Source: VRUE01 sp963703895 (GTDB lineage: Bacteria; Actinomycetota; Thermoleophilia; Solirubrobacterales; 70-9). From it: 64,000 nucleotides of DNA. Below the pieces are notes generated by a model. The model was not told where the DNA came from. It did no database searches and saw only the letters and a list, made by a program, of their open reading frames with translations. This document shows positions 26,438 to 34,228 of the stretch, piece after piece; the stretch's first letter is position 1, and the number at the start of each line of letters is the position of its first letter. Location: contig CAVPFX010000001.1 in the NCBI GenBank assembly GCA_963703895.1, positions 248,001 through 312,000 on the forward strand, given 5' to 3'. Both the position numbers and the translations under genes were made by a program.

Positions 26438-27747
26438 GCGAAGACGCGGAGGTCCTCCTCTGGGGCCGGACTATCGGCGCCGTCTCTCTGGAAGCCGGAG
26501 AGCAAACCGCCGTCTTCCAGTACACGCCGGATTTCGCCGCCAGCGGCATCCAGGTCTCCCCCTTGGCGATGCCGCTGCGGGTCGAGCCGTACTCGTTTCC
26601 GGAACTCTCCCGACCCGCCTTCAAGGGCCTGCCGGGAATGCTGGCCGACTCGCTGCCCGACAAGTACGGCGACGCCCTGATCAATGCCTGGCTGGCGCGG
26701 CAGGGGCGCGAGCCGGAGAGCGCGAACGCGGTGGAGCGGCTCTGCTACATGGGGAAGCGAGGAACAGGCGCGCTCGAGTTCGCGCCGATCAAGGGGCCAG
26801 ACCCAACCGTGGAGGAGGACATCCAGATCGGTGCACTGGTCGAGCTGGCCTCTGAGATCCTCGCCGAGCGCGATGGCTTCGAGACCTCGCTGACGCCGGG
26901 CAACGAGGAGGCCGGCTTGCTCGAGATTCTCAGCGTCGGGATGTCCGCCGGTGGGGCACGAGCCAAGGCGATGATCGCCTGGAACCGGGAGACGAACGAG
27001 GTTCGGTCCGGGCAGGTGGAAGCCCCCTCTGGCTTCGAGCACTGGTTGCTGAAGTTCGACGGCGTCAAGGCAAACCGGGACAAGGAGCGCTTCAACGACC
27101 CCGAAGGCTACGGCGCTACCGAGTTCGCCTACTCCCGAATGGCAGCGGCGGCGGGCATCGAGATGGCGCCCTGCCGGCTGTTCGAGGAGAACGGGCGACG
27201 GCACTTCATGACCCGCCGCTTCGACCGTCCCACCGGCAGTGCCAAGCTGCACATGCAGTCGCTGGGCGCACTGCGGCACTTCGACTTCAATCTCGCCGGC
27301 GCCTACTCATACGAGCAGGCGCTGATGACGATCCGCAAGCTCAACCTGCCGATGGCGGCGATCGAGCAGCAGTTCCGGCGCATGGCCTTCAACGTGATCG
27401 CCCGCAATCAGGACGACCACGTGAAGAACATCGCCTTCCTGATGGACCGGGCCGGCGAGTGGTCGCTCTCGCCGGCCTTCGACGTCACCTACAACTACAG
27501 GAGCGACGGCGAGTGGACGGCCCAGCACCAGATGTCGCTCAATGGCAAGCGCGACGGCTTCGTCGTTGACGATTTCGCCCGCTGCGCCGAGGCGGTCTCG
27601 ATGCAGCGAACGAGGGCGCTGACAATCGTCGATGAGGTTGCGGAGACTGTGGCGGACTGGCCCGTCTACGCCGGTGAGGCGAATGTGCCGGAGCCCCGAA
27701 CCACCGCGATCGCCGAGACGCTGCGACTCGAGCTGCGCCCGCGCTGA
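26434..27747 (+). CDS. HipA-like serine/threonine kinase toxin
   Basis: This 437-residue protein has the HipA layout: an N-terminal small domain (RVEPYSFPELSRPAFKGLPG, MLADSLPDKYGDALIN), a glycine-rich loop region around MSAGGARAKAMIAW, ATP-binding HWLLKFDG, MTRRFDR, and the catalytic segment NVIARNQDDHVKNIAFLMD (about residue 325), where the Asp-Asp-His and the metal-binding Asn are present, so it looks active. HipA kinases phosphorylate targets such as glutamyl-tRNA synthetase and cause dormancy; the target here is not known. ATG 26434 overlaps the hipB stop. It is convergent with the LOG-family gene. Confidence 0.9.
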   Translation: MSEDAEVLLWGRTIGAVSLEAGEQTAVFQYTPDFAASGIQVSPLAMPLRVEPYSFPELSRPAFKGLPGMLADSLPDKYGDALINAWLARQGREPESANAVERLCYMGKRGTGALEFAPIKGPDPTVEEDIQIGALVELASEILAERDGFETSLTPGNEEAGLLEILSVGMSAGGARAKAMIAWNRETNEVRSGQVEAPSGFEHWLLKFDGVKANRDKERFNDPEGYGATEFAYSRMAAAAGIEMAPCRLFEENGRRHFMTRRFDRPTGSAKLHMQSLGALRHFDFNLAGAYSYEQALMTIRKLNLPMAAIEQQFRRMAFNVIARNQDDHVKNIAFLMDRAGEWSLSPAFDVTYNYRSDGEWTAQHQMSLNGKRDGFVVDDFARCAEAVSMQRTRALTIVDEVAETVADWPVYAGEANVPEPRTTAIAETLRLELRPR

Positions 27748-27756
27748 GCGATCGGC

Positions 27757-28461
27757 TCAGGCCATCTGCTTCTGCGCCGCGCTCGCTCGCTGCACGTGTT
27801 CGCAGACCTCGCCGGGGGTGTCGGCGACGATCAGCAGCTCCTTGTCCACGGCGGTGATCATGCCGTCGTCCTCGAGGCTGTGATCGATCCAGTCGAGCAG
27901 CGGCGCCCAGTGCGCGGAGTCGACCAGGATCGTCGGGAAGTGCTTGATCCGGTTGGTCTGGATCAGGGTCAGGCACTCGAACATCTCGTCGAGGGTGCCG
28001 AAGCCGCCGGGCATGATCACGAAGGCGCGGGCGTAGCGGACGAACATCAACTTGCGGGCGAAGAAATAGTGGAACTCGAGCGCGCGGTTGACGTAGGGGT
28101 TGGTCTGCTGCTCGTGCGGAAGCTGGATGTTGAGACCGACCGAGAGGCCGCCGGCCTCGGCGGCGCCGCGGTTGGCCGCCTCCATCAGGCCCGGGCCGCC
28201 ACCGGTGATGACCGAGAAGCCGTGGTCGACCAGGCAGGCGGAGATCTCGCGGCAGAGCCCGTACCAGCGGTGCTCCTCGCCGATTCGCGCCGAACCGAAG
28301 ATCGTGACCCCGTCGTCGATGTCGCGCAGGGCGTCGAAGCCGCGCTCGATCTCGTCGTGGATGCGCCCGAGGCGCAGGTCGTCCTGCTCCTCGACGTCGC
28401 AGGGAGTGCGCAGCAGCAGCTCGTCGCGCCTCGCCCCGCTGCTCCCGTTCGGACCCGCCAA
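27757..28461 (-). CDS. LOG family (TIGR00730-type) Rossmann protein
   Basis: This 234-residue protein has TIFGSARI near the nucleotide site, VITGGGPGLMEAANRGA, and the signature PGGFGTLDEMFE, the PGGxGTxxE motif of LOG/lysine-decarboxylase-like proteins that cleave nucleoside 5'-monophosphates to free base (cytokinin-activating in plants; nucleotide turnover in bacteria). RKLMFVRYARAFVIMPGG is also typical. The only usable start is TTG at 28461, two bases after the 3' end of tRNA-Lys, so the mRNA probably comes from the tRNA transcript; the tRNA acceptor GGGGGC is the only ribosome-site-like sequence. Confidence 0.85.
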   Translation of the reverse strand: MAGPNGSSGARRDELLLRTPCDVEEQDDLRLGRIHDEIERGFDALRDIDDGVTIFGSARIGEEHRWYGLCREISACLVDHGFSVITGGGPGLMEAANRGAAEAGGLSVGLNIQLPHEQQTNPYVNRALEFHYFFARKLMFVRYARAFVIMPGGFGTLDEMFECLTLIQTNRIKHFPTILVDSAHWAPLLDWIDHSLEDDGMITAVDKELLIVADTPGEVCEHVQRASAAQKQMA

Positions 28462-28463
28462 AG

Positions 28464-28537
28464 TGCCCCCGACCGGATTCGAACCGGCGCCGCGCGGCTT
28501 AAAAGGCCGCCGCTCTAACCAGCTGAGCTACAGGGGC
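28464..28537 (-). tRNA. tRNA-Lys(TTT)
   Basis: Read on the minus strand, GCCCCTG at the 5' end pairs with CGGGGGC at the 3' end. The D-arm has GCTCAGCTGGTTAGAGC. The anticodon arm is GCGGC-CTTTTAA-GCCGC with anticodon TTT, and the T-arm has GGTTCGAATCC. CCA is not encoded. It lies between thiSG and the LOG gene on the same strand. Confidence 0.95.
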
Positions 28538-28581
28538 TCGGCGGTCAATGGTAGTCGGGTGGCAGGGACTCGGACTTGCGG

Positions 28582-29553
28582 TCAGGAAAGTTCGGGCAGA
28601 CCCTGCTCGGGGGTCGAGGCCTCGGCGTGGGTGCGGCGCGGGATGCGGCCGGCGCCGCGGGCCGCGTGGCCGGCCTCGACGCCGAGCCGCAGGGCGGTGG
28701 CCATCGCCACCGGGTCGGCGGCACCGAAGATCGAGCTGGCGGCCATCACCGCGTCGCAGCCCAGCTCCATCGCCAGGGCGGCGTCGGAGGCGGTGCCGAT
28801 GCCGGCGTCGAGGATCACCGGCACGCTGGCGCGCTCGGCGATGATCGCGATGTTGTAGGGGTTGCGGATGCCGGCGCCGGAGCCGATCGGCGAGCCGAGC
28901 GGCATCACCGCGGCGCAGCCGGCCTCCTCGAGCCGGCGGGCGAGGATCGGATCGTCGTTGGTGTAGGGGAGGACGGTGAAGCCCTCGCCGACCAGGGTCT
29001 CGGCGGCGTCGAGCAGCTCGACCGCATCGGGGAAGAGGGTGCGGTCGTCACCGATCACCTCGAGCTTGATCCAGTCGGTCTCGAAAGCCTCGCGGGCGAG
29101 CTGGGCGGTGCGAACCGCGTCGCGGGCGGTGTAGCAACCGGCCGTGTTGGGGAGGGCGACGAGGCCGAGCTTGGCGAGCACGTCGAGGACCGAGCCCTTG
29201 GCGTCGGGATCGATGCGGCGCAGGGCGACGGTGACGATCTCGGTGCCGGAAGCGGCCAGGGCCTGCTCCATCTGCTCCAGCGAGCGAAAGCCGCCGGTGC
29301 CGGCGATCAGGCGAGAGCTCCAAGCTCGCCCGGCCAGCTCCCAGCCTTCGGCGCCGCCTTGAATCGCCGCCAGCACCTCGACCTTGCTGCCCTCCGCCAA
29401 GCGCCGCTGCGCCCACTCGCCGCGTGGAGCGACCTCGCCGTCGAGGGCGACGGCGACCCCGCGGGAGTCCGCCGCGCCGGCGGCGTGCACGGCGTCGGCG
29501 AGCGTGGCGTCGGCAGACAGCTCGCGCGCCTCGCCGTTCAGCTCGATCCTCAT
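28582..29553 (-). CDS. thiG: Fused sulfur carrier ThiS and thiazole synthase ThiG
   Basis: Residues 1-68 are a ThiS unit (RIELNGEARELS ... VEVLAAIQGG) ending in the Gly-Gly whose C-terminal carboxylate normally becomes the thiocarboxylate. ThiG follows without a gap: ELAGRAWSSRLIAGTGGF, VTVALRR (active-site Lys position occupied by R here, not resolved further), LPNTAGCYTARDAVRTA, WIKLEVIGD (Schiff-base Lys candidate), PLGSPIGSGAGI and DAGIGTASDAA. ThiG makes the thiazole of thiamine from DXP, dehydroglycine and sulfur. As a fusion the Gly-Gly is internal and would need cleavage to act. The start overlaps the thiO stop by 4 bases (ATGA). TPP riboswitch control is expected through the thiO leader. 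Confidence 0.88.
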   Translation of the reverse strand: MRIELNGEARELSADATLADAVHAAGAADSRGVAVALDGEVAPRGEWAQRRLAEGSKVEVLAAIQGGAEGWELAGRAWSSRLIAGTGGFRSLEQMEQALAASGTEIVTVALRRIDPDAKGSVLDVLAKLGLVALPNTAGCYTARDAVRTAQLAREAFETDWIKLEVIGDDRTLFPDAVELLDAAETLVGEGFTVLPYTNDDPILARRLEEAGCAAVMPLGSPIGSGAGIRNPYNIAIIAERASVPVILDAGIGTASDAALAMELGCDAVMAASSIFGAADPVAMATALRLGVEAGHAARGAGRIPRRTHAEASTPEQGLPELS

Positions 29554-30698
29554 CGCCCCACCCCCACGCTGGCGAGGCGCTCGGGGTTGGCGGCGGCGAC
29601 CGAGTCCGGCAGCTCACCGGTCGCAATCGAGTCAGCGACAGCTGCACCCGTCAGCGGCGCCAGCAGGATGCCGTTGCGGTAGTGCCCACAGGCGAGGACG
29701 AGTCCGCCGAGGGCGCCGGGGCCGATCAGGGGCAGGTTGTCCGGCGTGCCCGGTCGCAGCCCGGCCATCGTCTCGACCAGCTCCATCTCGGCCACGTCGG
29801 GGAGGAGGCGGTAGGCCTCGCGCAGCAGCTCGTGCACCCCGCCGGCGGTGACCGTGGCGTCGAAACCCCGCTCCTCGGTGGTCGCGCCGACGATCAGGCG
29901 GCCATCGGGTCGGGGCACCAGGTAGACCCGCTCGGAGGCGACGATCCGCTCGCAGGGAGGCTGGCCCTCCGGCGAGCGCAGCTCGAGGATCTCGCCTTTG
30001 ACCGGGCGCACCGGGGGGCGGGCCGACTCGGGCAACCAACCCTCGGTGCCCGCCCAGGCGCCGGTGGCGAGGACGACGTGGCCCGCCAACAGCTCCGCAC
30101 CGGCAGCCGTGCGCACCCCTTCCAGCCGCACATCGGCAAGTAGCGGTGCGACCACGTCGGTGTTGCCGCGCACCTCGACGCCAGCCGCGGTCAGGGCCGC
30201 CAGCAGCGCCGCCGTCATCCGCCGCGGGTCGATCGCCGCCTCCTCGGGCGCGTGGACCCCGCCGTTGAAGGAGGGAGTGAGACCAGGCTCGAGCTCGCGG
30301 CAGCGGCGCGGCGGCAGCCACTCGGCGCCGAGGCCCAGCGAGCGCTGCAGGTCGTGCACGCGGCGCAGCTCGGCTGCCTCGTCGCGATCGAGGGCGATGT
30401 GCAGGGCGCCGGAGCGGGCGTAGCCGGTGCCCAGCTCGCTCACTGCCTCCAGCTCGGCGACGAAGTCCGGGTAGACCTTGGCCGCGTCGATCGTCATTCG
30501 AAGCAGCTCGGGCTCGCCGAAAGCGAGCTCGCCGATCGGCGCCAACATCCCGGCGGCGACGCGGGTCGCACCGGCCGGCGGCTCGGCGCGATCGAGCACG
30601 ATCGTCCTGGCGCCGCGCTGGGCTAGGTGCCAAGCGCAGCAGAGGCCGATCGCTCCGCCTCCGACAACGACTACGTCATAAGTGCCTCTATCGCTCAA
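29550..30698 (-). CDS. thiO: Glycine oxidase ThiO
   Basis: ThiO oxidises glycine to dehydroglycine for thiazole synthesis. The FAD fold is TYDVVVVGGGAIGLCCAWHLAQRG near the N-terminus; VAAGMLAP, PRGLTP-like substrate regions and the C-terminal GLRPGTPDNLPLIGP with GLVLACGHYRNGILLAP fit the DAO/ThiO family. TTG at 30698 is preferred (382 residues): GGAGG at 30708-30704 is five bases upstream. The ATG at 30716 is in frame but lies inside the conserved 3' part of the TPP riboswitch (TAATGCC), so it is unlikely to be the start. It is first in a thiO-thiSG operon. Confidence 0.9.
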   Translation of the reverse strand: MSDRGTYDVVVVGGGAIGLCCAWHLAQRGARTIVLDRAEPPAGATRVAAGMLAPIGELAFGEPELLRMTIDAAKVYPDFVAELEAVSELGTGYARSGALHIALDRDEAAELRRVHDLQRSLGLGAEWLPPRRCRELEPGLTPSFNGGVHAPEEAAIDPRRMTAALLAALTAAGVEVRGNTDVVAPLLADVRLEGVRTAAGAELLAGHVVLATGAWAGTEGWLPESARPPVRPVKGEILELRSPEGQPPCERIVASERVYLVPRPDGRLIVGATTEERGFDATVTAGGVHELLREAYRLLPDVAEMELVETMAGLRPGTPDNLPLIGPGALGGLVLACGHYRNGILLAPLTGAAVADSIATGELPDSVAAANPERLASVGVGR

Positions 30699-30703
30699 GC
30701 TTG

Positions 30704-30786
30704 CCTCCGCCGGCATTACCCGGATCAGGTCCAGACGGTCGGTGGCCTCGTTGCCACCCTCTCAGCCTCGTGGGCTCCCGTTCTCC
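30704..30786 (-). ncRNA. TPP riboswitch (THI element) in the thiO leader
   Basis: On the minus strand the element reads GGGAGCCC...GGCTGAGAGGG, a variable stem GGTGGCAACGAGGCCACC, then ACCTGATCCGGGTAATGCCGG, matching the conserved thi-box blocks CTGAGA and ACCTGATC...GTAATGCC. GGAGG, the thiO ribosome site, immediately follows and may be part of the closing helix, which fits control of translation start by TPP. This puts thiO and thiSG under feedback by thiamine pyrophosphate. Confidence 0.93.
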
Positions 30787-30806
30787 ATCGATGCTACCCC
30801 GAAGTA

Positions 30807-30834
30807 ACGATTTCCTTACCGCTAACAAAATCGT
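30807..30834. promoter_or_regulatory. Inverted repeat in the thiO/thiE divergent region
   Basis: ACGATTT (30807-30813) and AAATCGT (30828-30834) form a perfect 7-bp dyad in the AT-richer stretch between the TPP riboswitch and thiE. It is placed for a promoter operator of thiE or of the divergent thiO transcript. No binding protein can be named. Confidence 0.35.
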
Positions 30835-30854
30835 GACCTCGTGATAATCAAGGA

Positions 30855-31541
30855 GTGAGCCTGGCACCACCCGAGGCCGAGGGACCGTTGCGCCGCGAGC
30901 GGCTGCGCACGGCACGGCTCTACCTCTGCTGCGACGCGCGGCCCAACGGGGAGGACCCCGAGCCGCTGCTGGCCGCCGCCCTGCGCGGCGGGGTGGACAT
31001 CGTCCAGTTGCGCGAGAAGTCGCTGCCACGACGCGAGGTCGAGCTCGCGGCGCAGACCTTCCGCCGCCTCTGCGACACCTACAGCGCCCTCTTCATCGTC
31101 AACGACGACCCCGGCTTGGCGCGCACCTGCGACGCCGACGGGGTCCACGTCGGCCAGGACGATCTGGCGGCCGCGGAGGCGCGGGCACTGCTCGGGCCCG
31201 ACGCGATCATCGGCCTTTCGACTCATTCCGCGGAGCAGATCGCCGCATCCGCTGAGGCCCCTGTCGACTACATCAGCGCCGGCCCAATCTGGGAGACGCC
31301 AACGAAGCAGGGGCGCCCGGCGGTCGGGCTCGAGCTGATCGCCCACGCCGCGGCGCAGGCGCCCCATCCCTTCTTCGCGATCGGCGGCATCGACTCGTCG
31401 AACGCGGCGCAGGTGGTTGAGGCCGGCGCCCGGCGGCTCTGCGTCGTGCGGGCGATCCGCGACGCCGAGGACCCGGCTGCCGCCGCCGAAGAGCTGCGCA
31501 GGGCCTTTTCCTCAACCGGCGAGGTCGCTCCCGGTGGCTGA
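30855..31541 (+). CDS. thiE: Thiamine phosphate synthase
   Basis: ThiE couples HMP pyrophosphate and thiazole phosphate to thiamine phosphate. The 228-residue protein has YLCCDAR, VDIVQLREKSLPRRE (pyrophosphate-binding, about residue 50), FIVNDDPGLA, DGVHVGQDDL, GLSTHSAEQI, YISAGPIWETPTKQ and FFAIGGIDSSN, all standard. GTG 30855 follows AAGGAG. It is divergent from the riboswitch-controlled thiO operon and has no riboswitch of its own in the 120 bases upstream. The end overlaps the next membrane protein by 8 bases. Confidence 0.94.
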   Translation: MSLAPPEAEGPLRRERLRTARLYLCCDARPNGEDPEPLLAAALRGGVDIVQLREKSLPRREVELAAQTFRRLCDTYSALFIVNDDPGLARTCDADGVHVGQDDLAAAEARALLGPDAIIGLSTHSAEQIAASAEAPVDYISAGPIWETPTKQGRPAVGLELIAHAAAQAPHPFFAIGGIDSSNAAQVVEAGARRLCVVRAIRDAEDPAAAAEELRRAFSSTGEVAPGG

Positions 31542-32031
31542 TCATCCGCGCAAGCGCAAGCAGCGCGGCGCCCCTCCCTCGCCCCGTGAGCGAATGGAGC
31601 GCGGCTACGCGAAGGCCGAGGAGCGCAACCAGGCGGCCCGCGAAGAGCTCGAGCCGCTGGCCGAGGGAGAACGGCCGCTGGTGGTGACGATCGGCGCCGT
31701 CGTCTCCGCCCTGGTCGCGCTCTCGATCGTCGTCAGCTACCTCCTCGGCACCGAGGTCAACGGCGAGAAACCGCGCTTCATCCAGGTGCTGGCGCCGGCC
31801 CTGCTGATGGGGCTGATGGCCTGGGGGATGTGGCGAGCCCGCTACTGGGCCGTGCTCGGCTTCCAGCTCGTCCTCGTCTTCCTCATCTTCAGCGCCGTCT
31901 ACGGCCTCGCTCTGCAGGCGGCAACCGTGACCCAGGTTCTCGCCACGCTCGCCCTGCTCGCCGTCGCCGGCAGCTTCTTCTACTTCATGGTCAAGGCGAT
32001 GGCGCGGATCCAGATGCCGACCCGCGAGTGA
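31534..32031 (+). CDS. Small integral membrane protein of unknown function
   Basis: GTG 31534, inside the end of thiE, gives 165 residues. The first 50 are charged (ADHPRKRKQRGAPPSPRERM, then Glu/Lys-rich), followed by four hydrophobic segments: VVTIGAVVSALVALSIVVSYL, VLAPALLMGLMAWGMW, AVLGFQLVLVFLIFSAVYGL and VTQVLATLALLAVAGSFFYF. I do not recognise a named family; similar four-segment proteins are common near cofactor genes in Actinobacteria. Coupling to thiE suggests, without proof, a role tied to thiamine or simply shared expression. A family A repeat follows the stop. Confidence 0.7.
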   Translation: MADHPRKRKQRGAPPSPRERMERGYAKAEERNQAAREELEPLAEGERPLVVTIGAVVSALVALSIVVSYLLGTEVNGEKPRFIQVLAPALLMGLMAWGMWRARYWAVLGFQLVLVFLIFSAVYGLALQAATVTQVLATLALLAVAGSFFYFMVKAMARIQMPTRE

Positions 32032-32038
32032 GCTGATC

Positions 32039-32087
32039 GTTCCGGTGCGCTTTTTGCTCCCCACGGGTACATAAGGCGCACCGGAAC
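32039..32087. repeat. 49-bp hairpin repeat, family A copy 3
   Basis: The arms GTTCCGGTGCGC and GCGCACCGGAAC are perfect, and the inner part TTTTTGCTCCCCACGGGTAC is shared with copy 2. It begins eight bases after the stop of the membrane protein gene and lies 25 bases before the lpd start, like the other copies in sitting just after a stop codon. Confidence 0.8.
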
Positions 32088-32111
32088 GCGGCTTCTATAG
32101 GCTGGAGTGCA

Positions 32112-33479
32112 GTGGCAGATTCTTACGACGTGATCGTCATCGGCGGGGGCCCGGGCGGCTATGTGGCCGCGATCCGCGCCGCCCAGCTGGGCAAGAAAAC
32201 GGCTGTCGTCGAGCGCGACAAGGCCGGCGGCCGCTGCCTCAATTACGCCTGCATTCCGGCCAAGACCGTGTTGCGCACGGCGGAGATCTACGAGCAGGCG
32301 CGCGAGGGGGCGGAGCTCGGCGTCGTCGCCAAGGACGTCTCGATCGACTGGGAGGCGCTGGGCAAGCGTCGCGCCTCGGTCTCGGAGTCGCTCTCCAGCG
32401 GGGTGAAGATGCTCTGGGACAAGAACAAGATCACGCAGATCGAGGGCTCGGGCTCGCTTACGCCCGAGGGCAACGTCAAGGTCGACGACGAGGTCTACGA
32501 GGCGGCCACGGTCGTGCTCGCCACCGGCTCGGTCGCGCAACCGATCCCCGGGGTCGAGTTCGGCGGCCGCGTCGTCGACACCTGGGGCGCCTGGTCGCTG
32601 CCCGAGCAGCCCAAGAAGATCGCCGTCGCCGGCGCCGGCGCCTCGGGCTGCGAGATCGCCTCCGCCTACGGCCGCTTCGGCACCGAGGTGAGTCTGATCG
32701 AGATGCTCGACCAGATCCTCCCCGCCGAGGACAAGGACATGGCCCGCGTGGTCGAGCGCGCCTTCAAGAAGCAGAACGTGACGATCTCCACCGGCACGCC
32801 GGTCAGCGACATCGAGGCGGGCGATAGCTCGGTCAAGCTCAGCTACGGCGAGGAGACGGTCGAGGTCGACTACCTGTGCATCGCCGGCGGCCGCGCACCC
32901 GACGTCGAGGGGCTCGGCCTCGAGGGCGCCGGCGTCGAGCTGACCGACAAGGGCAAGGTCAAGGTCGACGAGTACAACCGAACCTCGAACCCCAAGGTCT
33001 ACGCGATCGGCGACCTGGTCAACGCCAAGGCGCTGGCCCACAAGGCCTCCGAGGAGGGCGTCGTCGCGGTCGAGCACGCGGCCGGCGAACCGGCCCACCC
33101 GGTCGACCAGAACCTCGTCGCCGGTGCCACCTTCTGCCACCCCCAGGTCGCCAGCGTCGGCCTCACCGAGGCAGCGGCGAAGGAGGCCGGGCACGACGTC
33201 AAGGTCGGCAAGCAGAAGCTCGGCGGCGTCGGCGGGGCGACCGTCTACGACGACAAAGACGGCCTGGTCAAGCTCGTCGTCGACTCCAAGTACGGCGAGC
33301 TGCTCGGTGCCCACATCGTCGGCAACCGCGCCTGCGACATGATCGCCGAGCTGATCGCGACGATGGCGCTGGAGGGCGGCTACCAGGAGCTGGCCCAGAT
33401 CGTCCACCCCCACCCGACGATCTCCGAGGCGATTCCCGAAGCAGCACGGGCGGTCGATGGCCGGGCCATCCACGCCTGA
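32112..33479 (+). CDS. lpd: Dihydrolipoyl dehydrogenase (E3)
   Basis: E3 reoxidises dihydrolipoamide on E2 and passes electrons to NAD. The 455-residue protein has the FAD loop DVIVIGGGPGGYVAAIRAAQ, the redox disulfide GGRCLNYACIPAKT (Cys about 41 and 46), NAD-binding KIAVAGAGASGCEIASAYGRFG, VYAIGDLVNAKALAHKA, and the C-terminal active His region HPHPTISEAI. The disulfide motif is slightly unusual (YA between the cysteines where VG is common). GTG 32112 is the start. It is placed 1.3 kb before pdhA, separated by a vapBC pair and an isomerase gene. Confidence 0.95.
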   Translation: MADSYDVIVIGGGPGGYVAAIRAAQLGKKTAVVERDKAGGRCLNYACIPAKTVLRTAEIYEQAREGAELGVVAKDVSIDWEALGKRRASVSESLSSGVKMLWDKNKITQIEGSGSLTPEGNVKVDDEVYEAATVVLATGSVAQPIPGVEFGGRVVDTWGAWSLPEQPKKIAVAGAGASGCEIASAYGRFGTEVSLIEMLDQILPAEDKDMARVVERAFKKQNVTISTGTPVSDIEAGDSSVKLSYGEETVEVDYLCIAGGRAPDVEGLGLEGAGVELTDKGKVKVDEYNRTSNPKVYAIGDLVNAKALAHKASEEGVVAVEHAAGEPAHPVDQNLVAGATFCHPQVASVGLTEAAAKEAGHDVKVGKQKLGGVGGATVYDDKDGLVKLVVDSKYGELLGAHIVGNRACDMIAELIATMALEGGYQELAQIVHPHPTISEAIPEAARAVDGRAIHA

Positions 33480-33495
33480 GCAGCCAGCGGTCGCG

Positions 33496-33915
33496 TCAGC
33501 CTGAGCTGGGCGGCAGTTCGATCGTCTCGATGCCGAGCTCGGCGGCTACCGCGAGCACATCGGAGTCGGAGCTTGCGATCTTGTCTCCTGGGCGCGGGGC
33601 GGCAAGCAGCGTGGCATCGGCAAGAGACAGCGAGCGTCGCTTGCGGTGGTAGTGCTCGGTTCGAATTTCGGCCGCACGGCGCGCAAGTCCCAGATCAACG
33701 GCGATAAGTGCAAGGGGTCCCTCGAATAGAGGTTCGACCACGTCAGCGATGCGCGCGTGGCCGATACCAGCCTTCCGGGCAACCACGTCAAACACCTCGG
33801 TGACGTTGGTAGCCGTCATTGCCGCTGTTCCTTCGCGAAGAATCGCCAACACCCGTTTCATCGCCGGCTCGCCTTGAATCACAGCGATTAGGGCGCTGGC
33901 ATCGAGGAAGGTCAC
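33496..33915 (-). CDS. VapC-like PIN-domain toxin
   Basis: This 139-residue protein begins VTFLDASALIAVIQGE (first Asp), then TNVTEVFDVVARKAG (Glu), SLADATLLAAP (Asp) and IASSDSDVLAVAAELG (Asp), the four-acid pattern of PIN ribonucleases. GTG 33915 overlaps the TGA of the AbrB-type antitoxin (GTGA). The pair is convergent with lpd and lies inside the pyruvate dehydrogenase gene region. The tail ELGIETIELP is typical for VapC. RNA target unknown. Confidence 0.87.
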   Translation of the reverse strand: MTFLDASALIAVIQGEPAMKRVLAILREGTAAMTATNVTEVFDVVARKAGIGHARIADVVEPLFEGPLALIAVDLGLARRAAEIRTEHYHRKRRSLSLADATLLAAPRPGDKIASSDSDVLAVAAELGIETIELPPSSG

Positions 33916-34151
33916 AGGCCGTGCTTGCGCTCGTAGGCTTCCGCTTCGGCCTCGCGTTCCTCTCGGATGACCTTCTCCCAGTTGATCTTCGGTCCGCCCG
34001 CGAACGCCCCGGCGGCGGCGGCGATCGGGTCGTCTGGAACGGGCTTGAGGACGATCTCCTCCCCGCGGTCCTCGAGTGTCACGGTCGTCGTCCCCCAGCG
34101 CTTGCGGATAGGTGCCGGAATCGAGACCTGGCCCCCCTTGCTGATTTTCAT
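33912..34151 (-). CDS. AbrB/SpoVT-type antitoxin of the second vapBC pair
   Basis: From ATG 34151 the protein is MKISKGGQVSIPAPIRKRWG, then VTLEDRGEEIVLKPVPDD, the swapped-hairpin AbrB DNA-binding fold (MazE/VapB class), followed by an acidic toxin-binding tail ending EAYERKHGL; 79 residues. In-frame ATGs at 34163 and 34169 would add four or six residues (MLMKKR); no strong ribosome site decides between them. The tail's overlap with vapC indicates coupling and joint autoregulation, as usual for such pairs. Confidence 0.85.
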   Translation of the reverse strand: MKISKGGQVSIPAPIRKRWGTTTVTLEDRGEEIVLKPVPDDPIAAAAGAFAGGPKINWEKVIREEREAEAEAYERKHGL

Positions 34152-34228
34152 GCGCTTCTTCATGAGCATTGAAATTACCATGAGACTCCTCACGCAGCGG
34201 TCGGTGCACCTGCGCATAAGGTCTTGCC

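Noticed and set aside
28552..28580. Possible degenerate tRNA end just after thiSG (AGTCCGAGTCCCTGC on the minus strand)
   Set aside because: The T-loop consensus TTC is broken and the stem is weak, so the match is too poor to claim.
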